Source of the DNA: Prevotella ihumii
Lineage (GTDB): Bacteria > Bacteroidota > Bacteroidia > Bacteroidales > Bacteroidaceae
NCBI RefSeq assembly: GCF_900155655.1
Contig: NZ_LT706987.1
Coordinates: 1,178,701 to 1,242,700 of the forward strand
Direction of reading: 5' to 3'
Length of the DNA stretch: 64,000 nt
Positions within the stretch are counted from its first letter, which is position 1; every line of letters starts with the position of its first letter. Made by a program: the position numbers and the translations under genes. Under the pieces are notes generated by a model. That model saw nothing but the letters and a program-made list of their open reading frames with translations, did not search any database and was not told the DNA's origin. Positions 1 through 8,461 of the stretch are shown here, piece after piece.

Positions 1-1
1 C

Positions 2-982
2 AATAACGATGCAGAGTCGCTTGCCCGAAACTTAGAAGCTTTCCTCACCCAAGACTACGCCGACTATCAAATTATTGTAGTTGCACCTAAAGGCGACTCG
101 GAAACAGAGGATATACTGAAAAGATTTAGCAGCAATACACGCCTATACACCACCTTTATTCCCGAATCATCAAAATATATGAGTAGGAAAAAGTTGGCAA
201 TAACCCTTGGTGTAAAAGCTGCTAAACACAATTGGGTAATGATATGCGACATATTTTGCGCACCGCAATCCAAGGATTGGTTGGCGGCTTTAGCCCAAAA
301 CTGCACAGCAGAAAACAATCTCGTAGGCGGATTTACACAATACGATGAATTTGCATCAGACTTTTGGCGTTTTGAGCGTTTCCATACAGATTGCTATCTT
401 ATGCGTGAAGTGCAAAAGGGTACAGCCTATCGTTGGAATGGCAACGCCCTACTCTTTCGAAAGGACGAGTTTTTAAACGCCGAAGGCTTCCGTGGCAACT
501 TGAAGTATGTACGTGGCGAGTTCGACTTTATAGTGAACAAATATGCCCGTAAAGGCTCAATGCGCATAGAGAATACACCCGAAGCTACACTGATAGAAGA
601 AACACCAATAAAGAAGCATTGGCTCAACCACCACCTCTTCTATATGGAGAACCGACAACACCTACAACGGAGTTGGGCGCACCGTGCGTGGTTCAACGTA
701 GACCAATGGGCAATGCACCTAAACTACCTAATGATAGTTGGCGCAATAACCTATGGGGTATTGACACAAAATTGGATAATAACCGCAGCTGCAGCCCTAT
801 CGCTCGTAATCACACTTGCATTGCGCATAAGTATGGGTAAAAAGGCACTTAATAGCTTCGATATAGATGTGCCAGCGTGGAAAATTATTCCACTTGAGAT
901 GCGACTGATTTGGCAAAACCTTAGCTATAAGATACGCTATTGGCGAGCTGACAAATACGATTTTATTTCTCATAAATTGTAA
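2..982 (+). CDS. Glycosyltransferase family 2, 5' end outside window
   Basis: The reading frame is open from base 2, so the gene starts before the window; the first ATG at 179 is internal. The visible part begins in a GT-A fold, with the strand-like run YQIIVVAPKGDSE followed by TLGVKAAKHNWVMICD, which fits the segment before the metal-binding region of family 2 enzymes. The C-terminal third has one or two hydrophobic segments (about residues 180-215 counted from the ATG at 179), so it is probably membrane anchored. The stop codon abuts the ATG of the next gene (TAAATG), so the two are translationally linked. Donor and acceptor sugars cannot be read from the sequence. Confidence 0.8.
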   Translation, partial: NNDAESLARNLEAFLTQDYADYQIIVVAPKGDSETEDILKRFSSNTRLYTTFIPESSKYMSRKKLAITLGVKAAKHNWVMICDIFCAPQSKDWLAALAQNCTAENNLVGGFTQYDEFASDFWRFERFHTDCYLMREVQKGTAYRWNGNALLFRKDEFLNAEGFRGNLKYVRGEFDFIVNKYARKGSMRIENTPEATLIEETPIKKHWLNHHLFYMENRQHLQRSWAHRAWFNVDQWAMHLNYLMIVGAITYGVLTQNWIITAAAALSLVITLALRISMGKKALNSFDIDVPAWKIIPLEMRLIWQNLSYKIRYWRADKYDFISHKL

Positions 983-2149
983 ATGACGATATTACATTAT
1001 ACACACAAGTTTGAAAAAGGAGACCTCCTTTCCGACTACCTTAACACGCTGATTTCCAATCAACGGAAAGAAAACGTGGAAGTAAAGGTCGTAAGAGGGC
1101 GTGCCGACTTTAAACAGGCGATGTTGGACGCTAAGCCCAATATCGTCCACATTCATACTTGTTGGAACTATAATGCGTTTCTATGTGCCAAAGCAGCTAA
1201 AAAACAAGGCTGTGCAGTAGTGTTTTCGCCTCATTGGGGATTGTCTCCACTGATAATGAAGACCGAACAACCATTGCGCAAAAAGCTTCGCACGCTATGT
1301 TACCAACGCCAAATGATAACCCTTGTGGATAGCATCATTGTAACTACGCAAGAAGAAAAAGTCACACTAAAAGCCTTAGGGTGGAATAAACGCATTGATG
1401 TAGCTCCCGCAAGTATGCTCAATAGCAGTATTTCCAACGAGACGATGGTACGCCAAATGTTGCTCATCTACACCAAAGTGATAGACACGCGCTATCGCAT
1501 TTATATGAGCGAGAACGAGGTGAAATGTCTTTTCAGTTTGCTTAGTGTAGGTTTACAACAAACCGATGGTAAACGCCCCTTGCTGCCAAGCGAAGCTATA
1601 TTGCAACTTCGCAAACTTACACCCGTGGAATGGCAGCGTATTCTGTTGTGTGCCGATGATGAGTTTGTACGCGAATATATAGATACAGCTATAGAACGCC
1701 TTCAACTTGATGTACCCTATATCAATACGGCAGACATCATTCGCTACAACCCCAAGATGCCTAAAGCAGAAGGCGATATAGAACAAACAAAGTCGTTATC
1801 GACCAACTATTTCAGCCGAAGTCGCATAGAGGATGCAGCAAACAAGGAAGACAACTTGATGAAAGGGCTTACGCTAATGATAGCCAACGCCCAACAGCTG
1901 ATAAAACAACAAAAAATAAGTCTACGCCACCTATCCAATATCTACACCCAAATGAGATATAAGGACTACGACGAAGACAAAATAGAAGAGGTATTGAAAC
2001 AAATGCGACTGACCAAGTTTGCAAGAAGACTGCTCCACGTATTTGCTCAAAATCTCTACTTAGAAGAAGGCTATATGCCCTTTACGCCATTAAATGACAA
2101 AAAGACCAGACTATTCATCAATAAATTGATTAATAAAAATAGGTACTAA
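983..2149 (+). CDS. GT4-like N-terminal half with unassigned C-terminal half
   Basis: 388 residues. Residues 1-150 resemble the N-terminal Rossmann domain of family 4 glycosyltransferases: the segment KPNIVHIHTCWNYNAFLCA followed by VVFSPHWGLSPL matches the 'H-x-H' and 'T-H-G' region of such enzymes. After about residue 155 the expected nucleotide-sugar binding domain, with its E-P-F-G type motif, is missing. It is replaced by a charged, probably helical region rich in Lys, Gln and Glu. The start directly follows the stop of the upstream glycosyltransferase, suggesting the same operon. It could be a non-catalytic partner of that enzyme or a divergent transferase. The function is inferred, not shown. 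Confidence 0.6.
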   Translation: MTILHYTHKFEKGDLLSDYLNTLISNQRKENVEVKVVRGRADFKQAMLDAKPNIVHIHTCWNYNAFLCAKAAKKQGCAVVFSPHWGLSPLIMKTEQPLRKKLRTLCYQRQMITLVDSIIVTTQEEKVTLKALGWNKRIDVAPASMLNSSISNETMVRQMLLIYTKVIDTRYRIYMSENEVKCLFSLLSVGLQQTDGKRPLLPSEAILQLRKLTPVEWQRILLCADDEFVREYIDTAIERLQLDVPYINTADIIRYNPKMPKAEGDIEQTKSLSTNYFSRSRIEDAANKEDNLMKGLTLMIANAQQLIKQQKISLRHLSNIYTQMRYKDYDEDKIEEVLKQMRLTKFARRLLHVFAQNLYLEEGYMPFTPLNDKKTRLFINKLINKNRY

Positions 2150-2177
2150 ATCAAATAATTAGTAACAAATTAAAGCT

Positions 2178-4193
2178 ATGACGAACAGACCTTACGATTT
2201 AAAAAAGGACGAACGCTACTTACAATTACTTTCGCAATCGTTCCCAACTATCGCTGAAGCAAGTACAGAAATCATTAACTTGCAAGCTATCTTAAATTTG
2301 CCAAAAGGTACAGAACACTTCTTGGCAGATATTCACGGCGAACACGAAGCGTTCCAACACGTGCTGAAAAATGCTTCAGGTAACATTAAAAGAAAGGTAA
2401 ACGAGCTCTTTGGTGACACACTACGCGAGTCGGAGAAACGTGATCTCTGCACTCTCATCTACTATCCAGAGCAGAAATTGGAATTGGTGAAGCAGCAAGA
2501 AAAAGAATTAGAAGACTGGTATCACATTGCTATTCACCAATTGGTGCGTATCTGTCGTGATGTTTCAAGCAAATACACTCGCTCTAAGGTCCGCAAATCG
2601 TTGCCTGTAGATTTCCAATACATCATTCAAGAATTGTTGCACGAAAGCAGTTCGAATGATAAAGACAAGACCGACTATGTAAGTGCCATCATCTCTACCA
2701 TTATTTCAACAGGTAGAGCAGACGACTTTATTATCGCTATTAGCAACGTTATTCAGCGTCTCACCATCGACCATCTACATATTCTTGGCGATATTTACGA
2801 CCGTGGGCCGGGCGCACACGTCGTAATGGACATTCTAAAGAACTATCACACGTGGGACATCACTTGGGGTAATCACGACATTTTGTGGATGGGCGCTTGT
2901 GCAGGAAACAAACCTTGTATTTGTAATGTTATTCGTATTGCGTTGCGTTACGACAATATGGATACCATAGAGGACGGTTATGGAATTAACCTAATGCAGT
3001 TGGCAACATTTGCAATGGACGTATATGGCAAAGACCCTTGTAAGGAATTTATGCCAAAGGTTACACAGCCCGATTCAATAGACGACAAGAGTTTGCAGCT
3101 CATTGCACGTATGCACAAGGCTATCAGCATTATCCAATTCAAGTTGGAGGCTCAGATGATAAAGAAATATCCTCATTGGAAGATGGAAAATCGCTTGAGC
3201 TATGAAATGATAGACTACAAAAAAGGTACAATGAAGATTGGCGGAACAGAGTATAAACTCACCTCGTGCAATTTCCCTACAGTAGACCCTAAAAATCCTG
3301 AAGTGCTTACACCTGTAGAAGAGGCATTGATGGAGAAACTCCACCATTCGTTTACAGTAAGCGAAAAACTACGCAAACACATCTTACTGCAACTCCGTCA
3401 CGGCTGTATGTACCAAGTTTGCAACAACAACTTGCTCTATCACGCTTCTATTCCATTGAACGAAGATGGTACATTGAAGGAAGTAGAAATCTGTCCAGGC
3501 AATTTTGCAAAGGGTAAAGACTTGCTGCACAAGGTGGGAATGATAATTCGTTGTGCCTTCCAACCTCAAATAGAGCCCGAAAAGATGAAGGAGAAAGAGT
3601 ACGCAATAGACTACTTTATGTATCTTTGGTGTGGCCCTAATAGTCCACTGTTCGACAAGGCTATGATGACAACCTTTGAGCGTTACTTTATAAAAGAAAA
3701 AGAAACCCATCACGAAGAAAAAGGCTTCTACTTTAAGTTCCGTGACAAGGAAGAAACTGCAGATATGATTTTGAATGAGTTTGGATTAAGTTCTACCAAT
3801 GGACACATCATTAATGGGCACGTGCCTGTACACGTAAACAAGGGAGAAAGTCCAATTAAGGGAGGTGGAAAACTGATGGTGATAGATGGTGGTTTCTCGC
3901 AAGCTTATCACAAGGAGACAGGTATTGCAGGTTACACCCTTGTATATCACTCACGTGGTTTTGAACTCGTACAACACGAGCCTTTTGCATCGCAAGAAGA
4001 CGCTATAAAACGTGGTATTGACATTATGGGCACTACAAAGATTGTAGAGCTAAACCAACGCCGACTGAAGGTGGCAGATATGGATAAGGGTACTGAACTG
4101 AAACTTCAAATAGAAGCTTTAGAAGAGTTGCTTTATGCTTATCGTCACGGCTTTTTAACAGAACGTGAAAAGCAAAATCCTCCAAAGATGTAA
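2178..4193 (+). CDS. fbp: Fructose-1,6-bisphosphatase, class 3
   Basis: 671 residues, the usual length of the large Firmicutes/Bacteroidetes class 3 enzyme, which hydrolyses fructose 1,6-bisphosphate in gluconeogenesis. Metallophosphatase motifs are in order: DIHGEHEAF near residue 53, GDIYDRGPG near 203, GNHDILWMGA near 231, and NGHVPVHVNKGE plus VIDGGFSQAYH in the C-terminal third. The start is ATG at 2178, 28 bases after the upstream stop. It is not obviously related to the glycosyltransferases before it. The 3' end is followed by repeat element A and a strong terminator. The family assignment is firm. Confidence 0.95.
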   Translation: MTNRPYDLKKDERYLQLLSQSFPTIAEASTEIINLQAILNLPKGTEHFLADIHGEHEAFQHVLKNASGNIKRKVNELFGDTLRESEKRDLCTLIYYPEQKLELVKQQEKELEDWYHIAIHQLVRICRDVSSKYTRSKVRKSLPVDFQYIIQELLHESSSNDKDKTDYVSAIISTIISTGRADDFIIAISNVIQRLTIDHLHILGDIYDRGPGAHVVMDILKNYHTWDITWGNHDILWMGACAGNKPCICNVIRIALRYDNMDTIEDGYGINLMQLATFAMDVYGKDPCKEFMPKVTQPDSIDDKSLQLIARMHKAISIIQFKLEAQMIKKYPHWKMENRLSYEMIDYKKGTMKIGGTEYKLTSCNFPTVDPKNPEVLTPVEEALMEKLHHSFTVSEKLRKHILLQLRHGCMYQVCNNNLLYHASIPLNEDGTLKEVEICPGNFAKGKDLLHKVGMIIRCAFQPQIEPEKMKEKEYAIDYFMYLWCGPNSPLFDKAMMTTFERYFIKEKETHHEEKGFYFKFRDKEETADMILNEFGLSSTNGHIINGHVPVHVNKGESPIKGGGKLMVIDGGFSQAYHKETGIAGYTLVYHSRGFELVQHEPFASQEDAIKRGIDIMGTTKIVELNQRRLKVADMDKGTELKLQIEALEELLYAYRHGFLTEREKQNPPKM

Positions 4194-4198
4194 ACAAA

Positions 4199-4402
4199 TT
4201 AAACCCAAATCGGTCGTTAGAATGAGAATGTATTTTTTGAGCTTATTTTGTGATTTATTTTGCATATATCAAAGGAGCATAGCGGGCTATGTAACTGCAG
4301 ATATAAGCAAAATAAAGCCAAAATAAGGCAAAAAGACATCTCATAAGTTTCGGTAAATAGATAGACAAGCCCTAAACTGTTCTAATGACCGATTTGGGTT
4401 AA
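4199..4402. repeat. Dispersed non-coding element, copy A
   Basis: About 204 bp with inverted ends: TTAAACCCAAATCGGTCG at the left and, as reverse complement, TTAACCCAAATCGGTCATTAG from the right end. The interior holds GAGCTTATTTTG near the left, a small hairpin (CATAGC/GCTATG type) in the middle, and AGCCAAAATAAGGCAAAAAGAC towards the right. The same blocks in the same order occur in copy D at 46699. There is no ORF of note. It fills the 340-bp gap between fbp and the DUF3127 gene, on the fbp side of the shared terminator. Confidence 0.8.
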
Positions 4403-4411
4403 AGTAAAAAT

Positions 4412-4449
4412 AAAAAAGTGTAACTTAGCACATTAAGTTGCACTTTTTT
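4412..4449. terminator. Bidirectional intrinsic terminator between fbp and DUF3127
   Basis: Stem AAAAAAGTGTAACTTA (4412-4427) pairs with TAAGTTGCACTTTTTT (4434-4449) around a 6-base loop, with one G-T wobble. It has an A-run on the left and a T-run on the right, so it can act for the convergent genes on both strands. Confidence 0.85.
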
Positions 4450-4533
4450 CTATTTCTAAATTATACAGATAAAAAAGAGGTGCGCCAATTGCTTGATACA
4501 CCTCTAAAGTTATGTTCTACTTTTCCTATTCTT

Positions 4534-4932
4534 TTAGAATGGTAAATCGTCAGCAGCTTCCTCTGTTGCAGGAGGGAATGGGGCTTGACTGCCTGCGCTT
4601 GGAGTAGCAGGAGCAGGCTGTGGAGCAGCAGTTGGAATAGGACTACCCGCTGCAGCTGCAGCAGCGTCAACACGCTGAATATTCCACGCACGAACATTAT
4701 TAAACCAACGACCATTGTATTCGTGGGCATCAATATCGAAGCTTACCAAAATTTCTTCACCAGCCTTAATAGCAAACTGGTCGATACGATCAGCACCAAA
4801 GATATTGAATACCATCTTCTTTGGATATTGGTCGTGGGTTTCGATTACATACTCCTGTGATTTCCACGGACCACGAGCCGATGTACCTTCACGTGGTTCT
4901 AACACTGCAATAACTCTTCCTTGTAAATCCAT
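4534..4932 (-). CDS. DUF3127 protein with SSB-like acidic tip
   Basis: 132 residues. The N-terminal part (about residues 1-88) matches DUF3127: it opens MDLQGRVIAVLEPREG and continues with WKSQEYVIETHDQYPK and a FNIFGADRIDQF segment, which suggests an OB-like beta barrel. Residues 90-125 are a flexible Ala/Pro-rich linker. The last residues, DDLPF, resemble the C-terminal tip (DDDIPF type) by which bacterial single-stranded DNA-binding proteins recruit partners. It is divergent from dnaN with the promoter region shared. A role in DNA replication or repair is likely by context and architecture. It is not the canonical Ssb, and the family has no firm published role that I can name. Confidence 0.8.
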   Translation of the reverse strand: MDLQGRVIAVLEPREGTSARGPWKSQEYVIETHDQYPKKMVFNIFGADRIDQFAIKAGEEILVSFDIDAHEYNGRWFNNVRAWNIQRVDAAAAAAGSPIPTAAPQPAPATPSAGSQAPFPPATEEAADDLPF

Positions 4933-4981
4933 ATTACGTTTATATAACTATAATTTATATATTGTTTTTCTAATACTTTTG

Positions 4982-5011
4982 CGAAATTACTAAAATAGTT
5001 CTAAAAACAAA
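4982..5011 (-). promoter_or_regulatory. Candidate promoter for the DUF3127 gene
   Basis: Read on the minus strand: TTTG, an 18-base spacer, then TAATTTCG, one mismatch from the Bacteroidetes -7 box TAnnTTTG. It lies about 50 bases upstream of the ATG at 4932. A similar TAATTTCG box precedes serC. Confidence 0.45.
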
Positions 5012-5028
5012 AACTTTTACTCTTAATT

Positions 5029-5060
5029 TTTGTTTTTCACACGGCTTTTTTGTATTTTTG
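5029..5060 (+). promoter_or_regulatory. Candidate dnaN promoter
   Basis: TTTG (5029-5032), a 20-base spacer, then TATTTTTG (5053-5060), matching the Bacteroidetes -33/-7 pattern. It leaves a leader of about 85 bases before the dnaN ATG at 5150. Confidence 0.6.
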
Positions 5061-5149
5061 TACGTCAATGAGTAGAACTTGTATAAGATACGTCTTAACA
5101 CGCAAGTTTTCATAAAAATGAATAATAACTAAAATAAAATAGGATACTA

Positions 5150-6274
5150 ATGAGATTTACAATTTCAAGCACTGCTTTGAGCAGTAGATTACTATCGCTT
5201 TCACGCGTAATTAACAGCAAGAACTCTCTGCAAATATTGGATTGCTTCCTTTTTGAGATTAAAAATGGACAGCTTGTTGTAACTGCATCGGATAGCGAAA
5301 ACGTGATGCAAACTACGCTCAACCTTGATAATGCTGAAGGCGAAGGCGCATTTGCTGTGAACAATCATAACATCCTTGATGCTGTAAAGGAATTGCCTGA
5401 ACAACCATTAACGATGGATGTAAACTTAGATGAACACAAGATTTATGTCTCATACCAAAACGGTTCGTTCAATTTTCCTATTGTAAATGCTGAAGAATAT
5501 CCTAAGACACAGCCTGTTAGCGACAATGCCACAACCATTACAATAGCATCAGACATATTGGCTGAAAGTATTTCACGTTCGATTTTTGCGACTGCACAAG
5601 ATGAGCTTCGTCCAGTAATGAATGGTATCTATTTCGACCTCACAACCGACCACTTGGCTATTGTTGCTACCGACGGACATAAGCTGGTGAGAAATCGCAA
5701 TTATGCTATCAAGAGCGAAGTTCCTTCAGCATTTATTCTTCCTAAGAAGCCTGCAACATTGTTGAAAGGTGCATTAGCAAAGGATGGTAGCGATGTGGTA
5801 ATTCGTTTCGATAATCGTTCGACTGAAATTTCATTCGCTGAAGGCAACATCGTTTGCCGCTTGATTGAAGGTAAATTCCCTAACTATAACAGTGTAATTC
5901 CTGAAAACAATCCAAACCAAATTACAATCGATAGAAAGTCGCTCATCGGTTCTATACGCCGTGTATTACCTTTTGCAAGCGACTCTTCACAACTCATTCG
6001 TTTCCGTGTAGACAATGGATTGTTGGAACTCAATGCAGAAGATTTAGACTTCTCTACAAGCGCCAAAGAAAGTACTATCTGTGGCTACGAAGGCAACCCT
6101 ATGAGCATTGGTTTCAAGGGCTCAAGTATGTTGGAGATATTAAATAATCTTCAGAGCGATGAGGTAAACATTCAGTTGGCAGACCCATCACGTGCTGGTA
6201 TCATCATACCAATGGAGCAGCCTGAAAATGAGCAAATATTGATGCTTATTATGCCAATGCTTTTGAACGATTAA
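5150..6274 (+). CDS. dnaN: DNA polymerase III beta subunit (sliding clamp)
   Basis: 374 residues, the normal length of the three-domain clamp that tethers the replicative polymerase to DNA. The N-terminus MRFTISSTALSSRLLSLSRV, the middle-domain run ELRPVMNGIYFDL, the segment ATDGHKLVR, and the C-terminal end LMLIMPMLL are all typical. The start is ATG with an A/T-rich leader carrying a clear promoter. It begins a run of same-strand genes (exonuclease, coaBC, DUF4835, recN, TPR protein) whose order recurs in Bacteroidetes. dnaA is not beside it in this window. Confidence 0.97.
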   Translation: MRFTISSTALSSRLLSLSRVINSKNSLQILDCFLFEIKNGQLVVTASDSENVMQTTLNLDNAEGEGAFAVNNHNILDAVKELPEQPLTMDVNLDEHKIYVSYQNGSFNFPIVNAEEYPKTQPVSDNATTITIASDILAESISRSIFATAQDELRPVMNGIYFDLTTDHLAIVATDGHKLVRNRNYAIKSEVPSAFILPKKPATLLKGALAKDGSDVVIRFDNRSTEISFAEGNIVCRLIEGKFPNYNSVIPENNPNQITIDRKSLIGSIRRVLPFASDSSQLIRFRVDNGLLELNAEDLDFSTSAKESTICGYEGNPMSIGFKGSSMLEILNNLQSDEVNIQLADPSRAGIIIPMEQPENEQILMLIMPMLLND

Positions 6275-6299
6275 GCCAATATTATTTTATTTAAATATG

Positions 6300-6327
6300 G
6301 TAGAGACGATGCGTGCATCGTCTCTAC
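6300..6327. repeat. REP-like perfect palindrome
   Basis: GTAGAGACGATGC, two bases (GT), then the exact reverse complement GCATCGTCTCTAC. It sits 25 bases after the dnaN stop. The pattern (GTAGAGACG...CGTCTCTAC) resembles small REP-type repeats that I recall from many bacterial genomes. It has only a short T run, so it is at best a weak terminator. It is the only copy in the window. Confidence 0.65.
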
Positions 6328-6399
6328 TTTGTAAAATAATCAATGTATCACAGAGGTACAAAAATATAAATATCTGACTTTTTAATACGCTTAGGATAA

Positions 6400-7254
6400 A
6401 TGCAATTAAATCTTACAAAACCTCTCGTAATCTTCGATCTTGAAACAACAGGGCTTGACCTTGTGAAAGACCGTATCATACAAATTTCATATATAAAAGT
6501 GAATACGGACGGTAAAGAAGAAAGAGGCAATTTTTTTATAGACCCTGAAAAGGAAATTCCACAGGAAGTAGAAGAGCTTACAGGCATTACCAACGATGAT
6601 GTGGCAAATGCACCTACTTTCAAAGAAAAAGCAAAGGAATTAGCAGAGATATTTACTGGTTGCGACTTTGCAGGCTTCAATTCTAATCGTTTTGATGTGC
6701 CTATGTTAGCAGAAGAATTTTTACGTGCAGGTGTAGACTTTGATTTTGCCAAAAGCAAACTCATTGATGCACAGAATATTTTCCACAAAATGGAAAAACG
6801 TAATCTTGCTGCTGCATACGAGTTTTATTGTGGACGAAAAATGGAAGATGATTTCACAGCACACAAGGCAGATGAAGACACAGAAGCAACGTGGAGAGTC
6901 CTGCAAGGACAAATAGCAATGTACTCGGAAGATAATCAAAACGACCCTGAAAGAGTACTGAAAAATGATATTGCCGAATTAGCAGAGTTTTCGAAAATGA
7001 ACGACTTTGTAGATTTTGCAGGTCGTATCATTTGGAAAAATCTTACAGACAAGGAAGGCAATGTGCTCTTAGATGAGGATAATAAGCCTCGCCGTCACGA
7101 GGTGTTCAACTTTGGTAAATATAAAGGGTGGGATGTGGCAGAAGTATTGCGCAAAGACCCAGGCTTCTATAGTTGGATACTCTCTAACGACTTTACATAC
7201 AATACAAAACAAGTGCTTACACGTATTCGTCTACGCGAATTTAATAACCGATAA
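6400..7254 (+). CDS. DnaQ-like 3'-5' exonuclease
   Basis: 284 residues. The N-terminal DEDD exonuclease domain has Exo I FDLETTGLD (residues 11-19) and the third-motif run HKADEDTEAT near residue 152, with FNSNRFDVPML as Exo II. It lacks polymerase fusion. The C-terminal part (about 225-284, FNFGKYKGWDVAEVL...YSWIL) resembles a small domain found after exonuclease domains in Bacteroidetes. Its position right after dnaN suggests a proofreading or repair role, possibly as the polymerase III epsilon equivalent; this is inference. The start ATG at 6400 follows an A/G-rich stretch, and the gene ends 4 bases before coaBC. Confidence 0.85.
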   Translation: MQLNLTKPLVIFDLETTGLDLVKDRIIQISYIKVNTDGKEERGNFFIDPEKEIPQEVEELTGITNDDVANAPTFKEKAKELAEIFTGCDFAGFNSNRFDVPMLAEEFLRAGVDFDFAKSKLIDAQNIFHKMEKRNLAAAYEFYCGRKMEDDFTAHKADEDTEATWRVLQGQIAMYSEDNQNDPERVLKNDIAELAEFSKMNDFVDFAGRIIWKNLTDKEGNVLLDEDNKPRRHEVFNFGKYKGWDVAEVLRKDPGFYSWILSNDFTYNTKQVLTRIRLREFNNR

Positions 7255-7258
7255 TAAT

Positions 7259-8461
7259 ATGCTCAAAGGAAAGAAAATCGTTCTTGGCATTACAGGCTCT
7301 ATTGCTGCATATAAAAGTTGCTTTATCATTCGTCAACTTATTAAGCACGGAGCTGAAGTTCAGGTGGTAATAACCCCTGCTGGTAAGGAATTTATCACGC
7401 CTATTACACTCTCTGCACTAACGCACAAGCCTGTAATAAGCGATTTCTTTTCACAACGTGACGGCACGTGGCACTCACACGTTGACCTCGGACTTTGGGC
7501 AGATGCTATGCTTATTGCGCCTTGTACAGCTGCAAGTTTGGGAAAGATGTGTCACGGCATAGCCGATAATATGCTTATCACAACTTACTTGTCGATGAAA
7601 GCACCTGTATTTATTGCACCTGCAATGGACTTAGATATGTACAAGCACGCTTCTACACAAGAAAATCTTGAAACCCTAAAGAAGAGGGGAAATCATATCA
7701 TAGAGCCTACAAGCGGGTTCTTAGCAAGTGGTCTTGATGGTAAAGGGCGTATGGAAGAGCCTGAAAACATTGTGGCTGCATTAGAACAGTTCTTCGGCGA
7801 AAATACATCAAAAAGAAACGACTTAGAAGGTAAAAAAGTATTAATAACTGCTGGTCCTACATACGAAAAGATAGACCCTGTACGTTTTATAGGCAACTAT
7901 TCGTCAGGCAAGATGGGGTTTGCATTGGCAGAAGAATGTTATAAAAGAGGTGCTGAGGTAACATTAGTTGCAGGTCCTGTACACTTAAATTGCTCTGAAG
8001 GCATCAAACGTATTAATGTAGAAAGTTGCCAACAGATGTACGATGCCGCTACAACAGCCTTTCCATCTACCGATGCAACAATACTTTGCGCTGCAGTGGC
8101 TGATTTTAAACCACAAGAATATTCAGACACAAAGATTAAAAGAGGAAAAGACAACCTCGTTATTGACTTGCAGCCAACGCAAGATATTGCAGCTACATTG
8201 GGCAAAACAAAACAGCCAAATCAAAGAATAGTAGCCTTTGCATTGGAAACAAATGATGAAGAAAGCAATGCAAAACATAAATTAGAAAAAAAGAATGCCG
8301 ATTTTATTGTACTCAATTCTACAAGAGTGCAAGGAACGACATTCCAATCTGACGACAATCAGATTAGTATTATTTCAAAGAAAGGAAAGAAGGATTATGA
8401 GAAGAAAAACAAATGCGAAGTGGCTCGTGACATTATTGATGAGCTGGCTGCTATTCTTTAG
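7259..8461 (+). CDS. coaBC: Bifunctional phosphopantothenoylcysteine decarboxylase/synthetase
   Basis: 400 residues. CoaBC converts 4'-phosphopantothenate and cysteine to 4'-phosphopantetheine on the coenzyme A pathway. The N-terminal flavoprotein domain has GITGSIAAYKS (residues 8-18), HVDLGLWADAMLIAPCTA with the catalytic His, and APAMDLDMY. In the family the last motif is usually PAMNxxMW, so Asn is Asp here. The C-terminal synthetase domain starts near residue 198 with VLITAGPTYEKIDPVRFI and has CAAVADFKP and KIKRGK. The ATG at 7259 was chosen because MLKGKKIVLGITGS is the family's usual start; an upstream in-frame Met at 7073 lies inside the exonuclease gene. Confidence 0.95.
   Translation: MLKGKKIVLGITGSIAAYKSCFIIRQLIKHGAEVQVVITPAGKEFITPITLSALTHKPVISDFFSQRDGTWHSHVDLGLWADAMLIAPCTAASLGKMCHGIADNMLITTYLSMKAPVFIAPAMDLDMYKHASTQENLETLKKRGNHIIEPTSGFLASGLDGKGRMEEPENIVAALEQFFGENTSKRNDLEGKKVLITAGPTYEKIDPVRFIGNYSSGKMGFALAEECYKRGAEVTLVAGPVHLNCSEGIKRINVESCQQMYDAATTAFPSTDATILCAAVADFKPQEYSDTKIKRGKDNLVIDLQPTQDIAATLGKTKQPNQRIVAFALETNDEESNAKHKLEKKNADFIVLNSTRVQGTTFQSDDNQISIISKKGKKDYEKKNKCEVARDIIDELAAIL

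Noticed and set aside
8397..8461. Possible frameshift at the coaBC/DUF4835 overlap
   Set aside because: Both proteins have intact normal ends and the second has its own signal peptide, so the 65-base overlap is a normal operon overlap.
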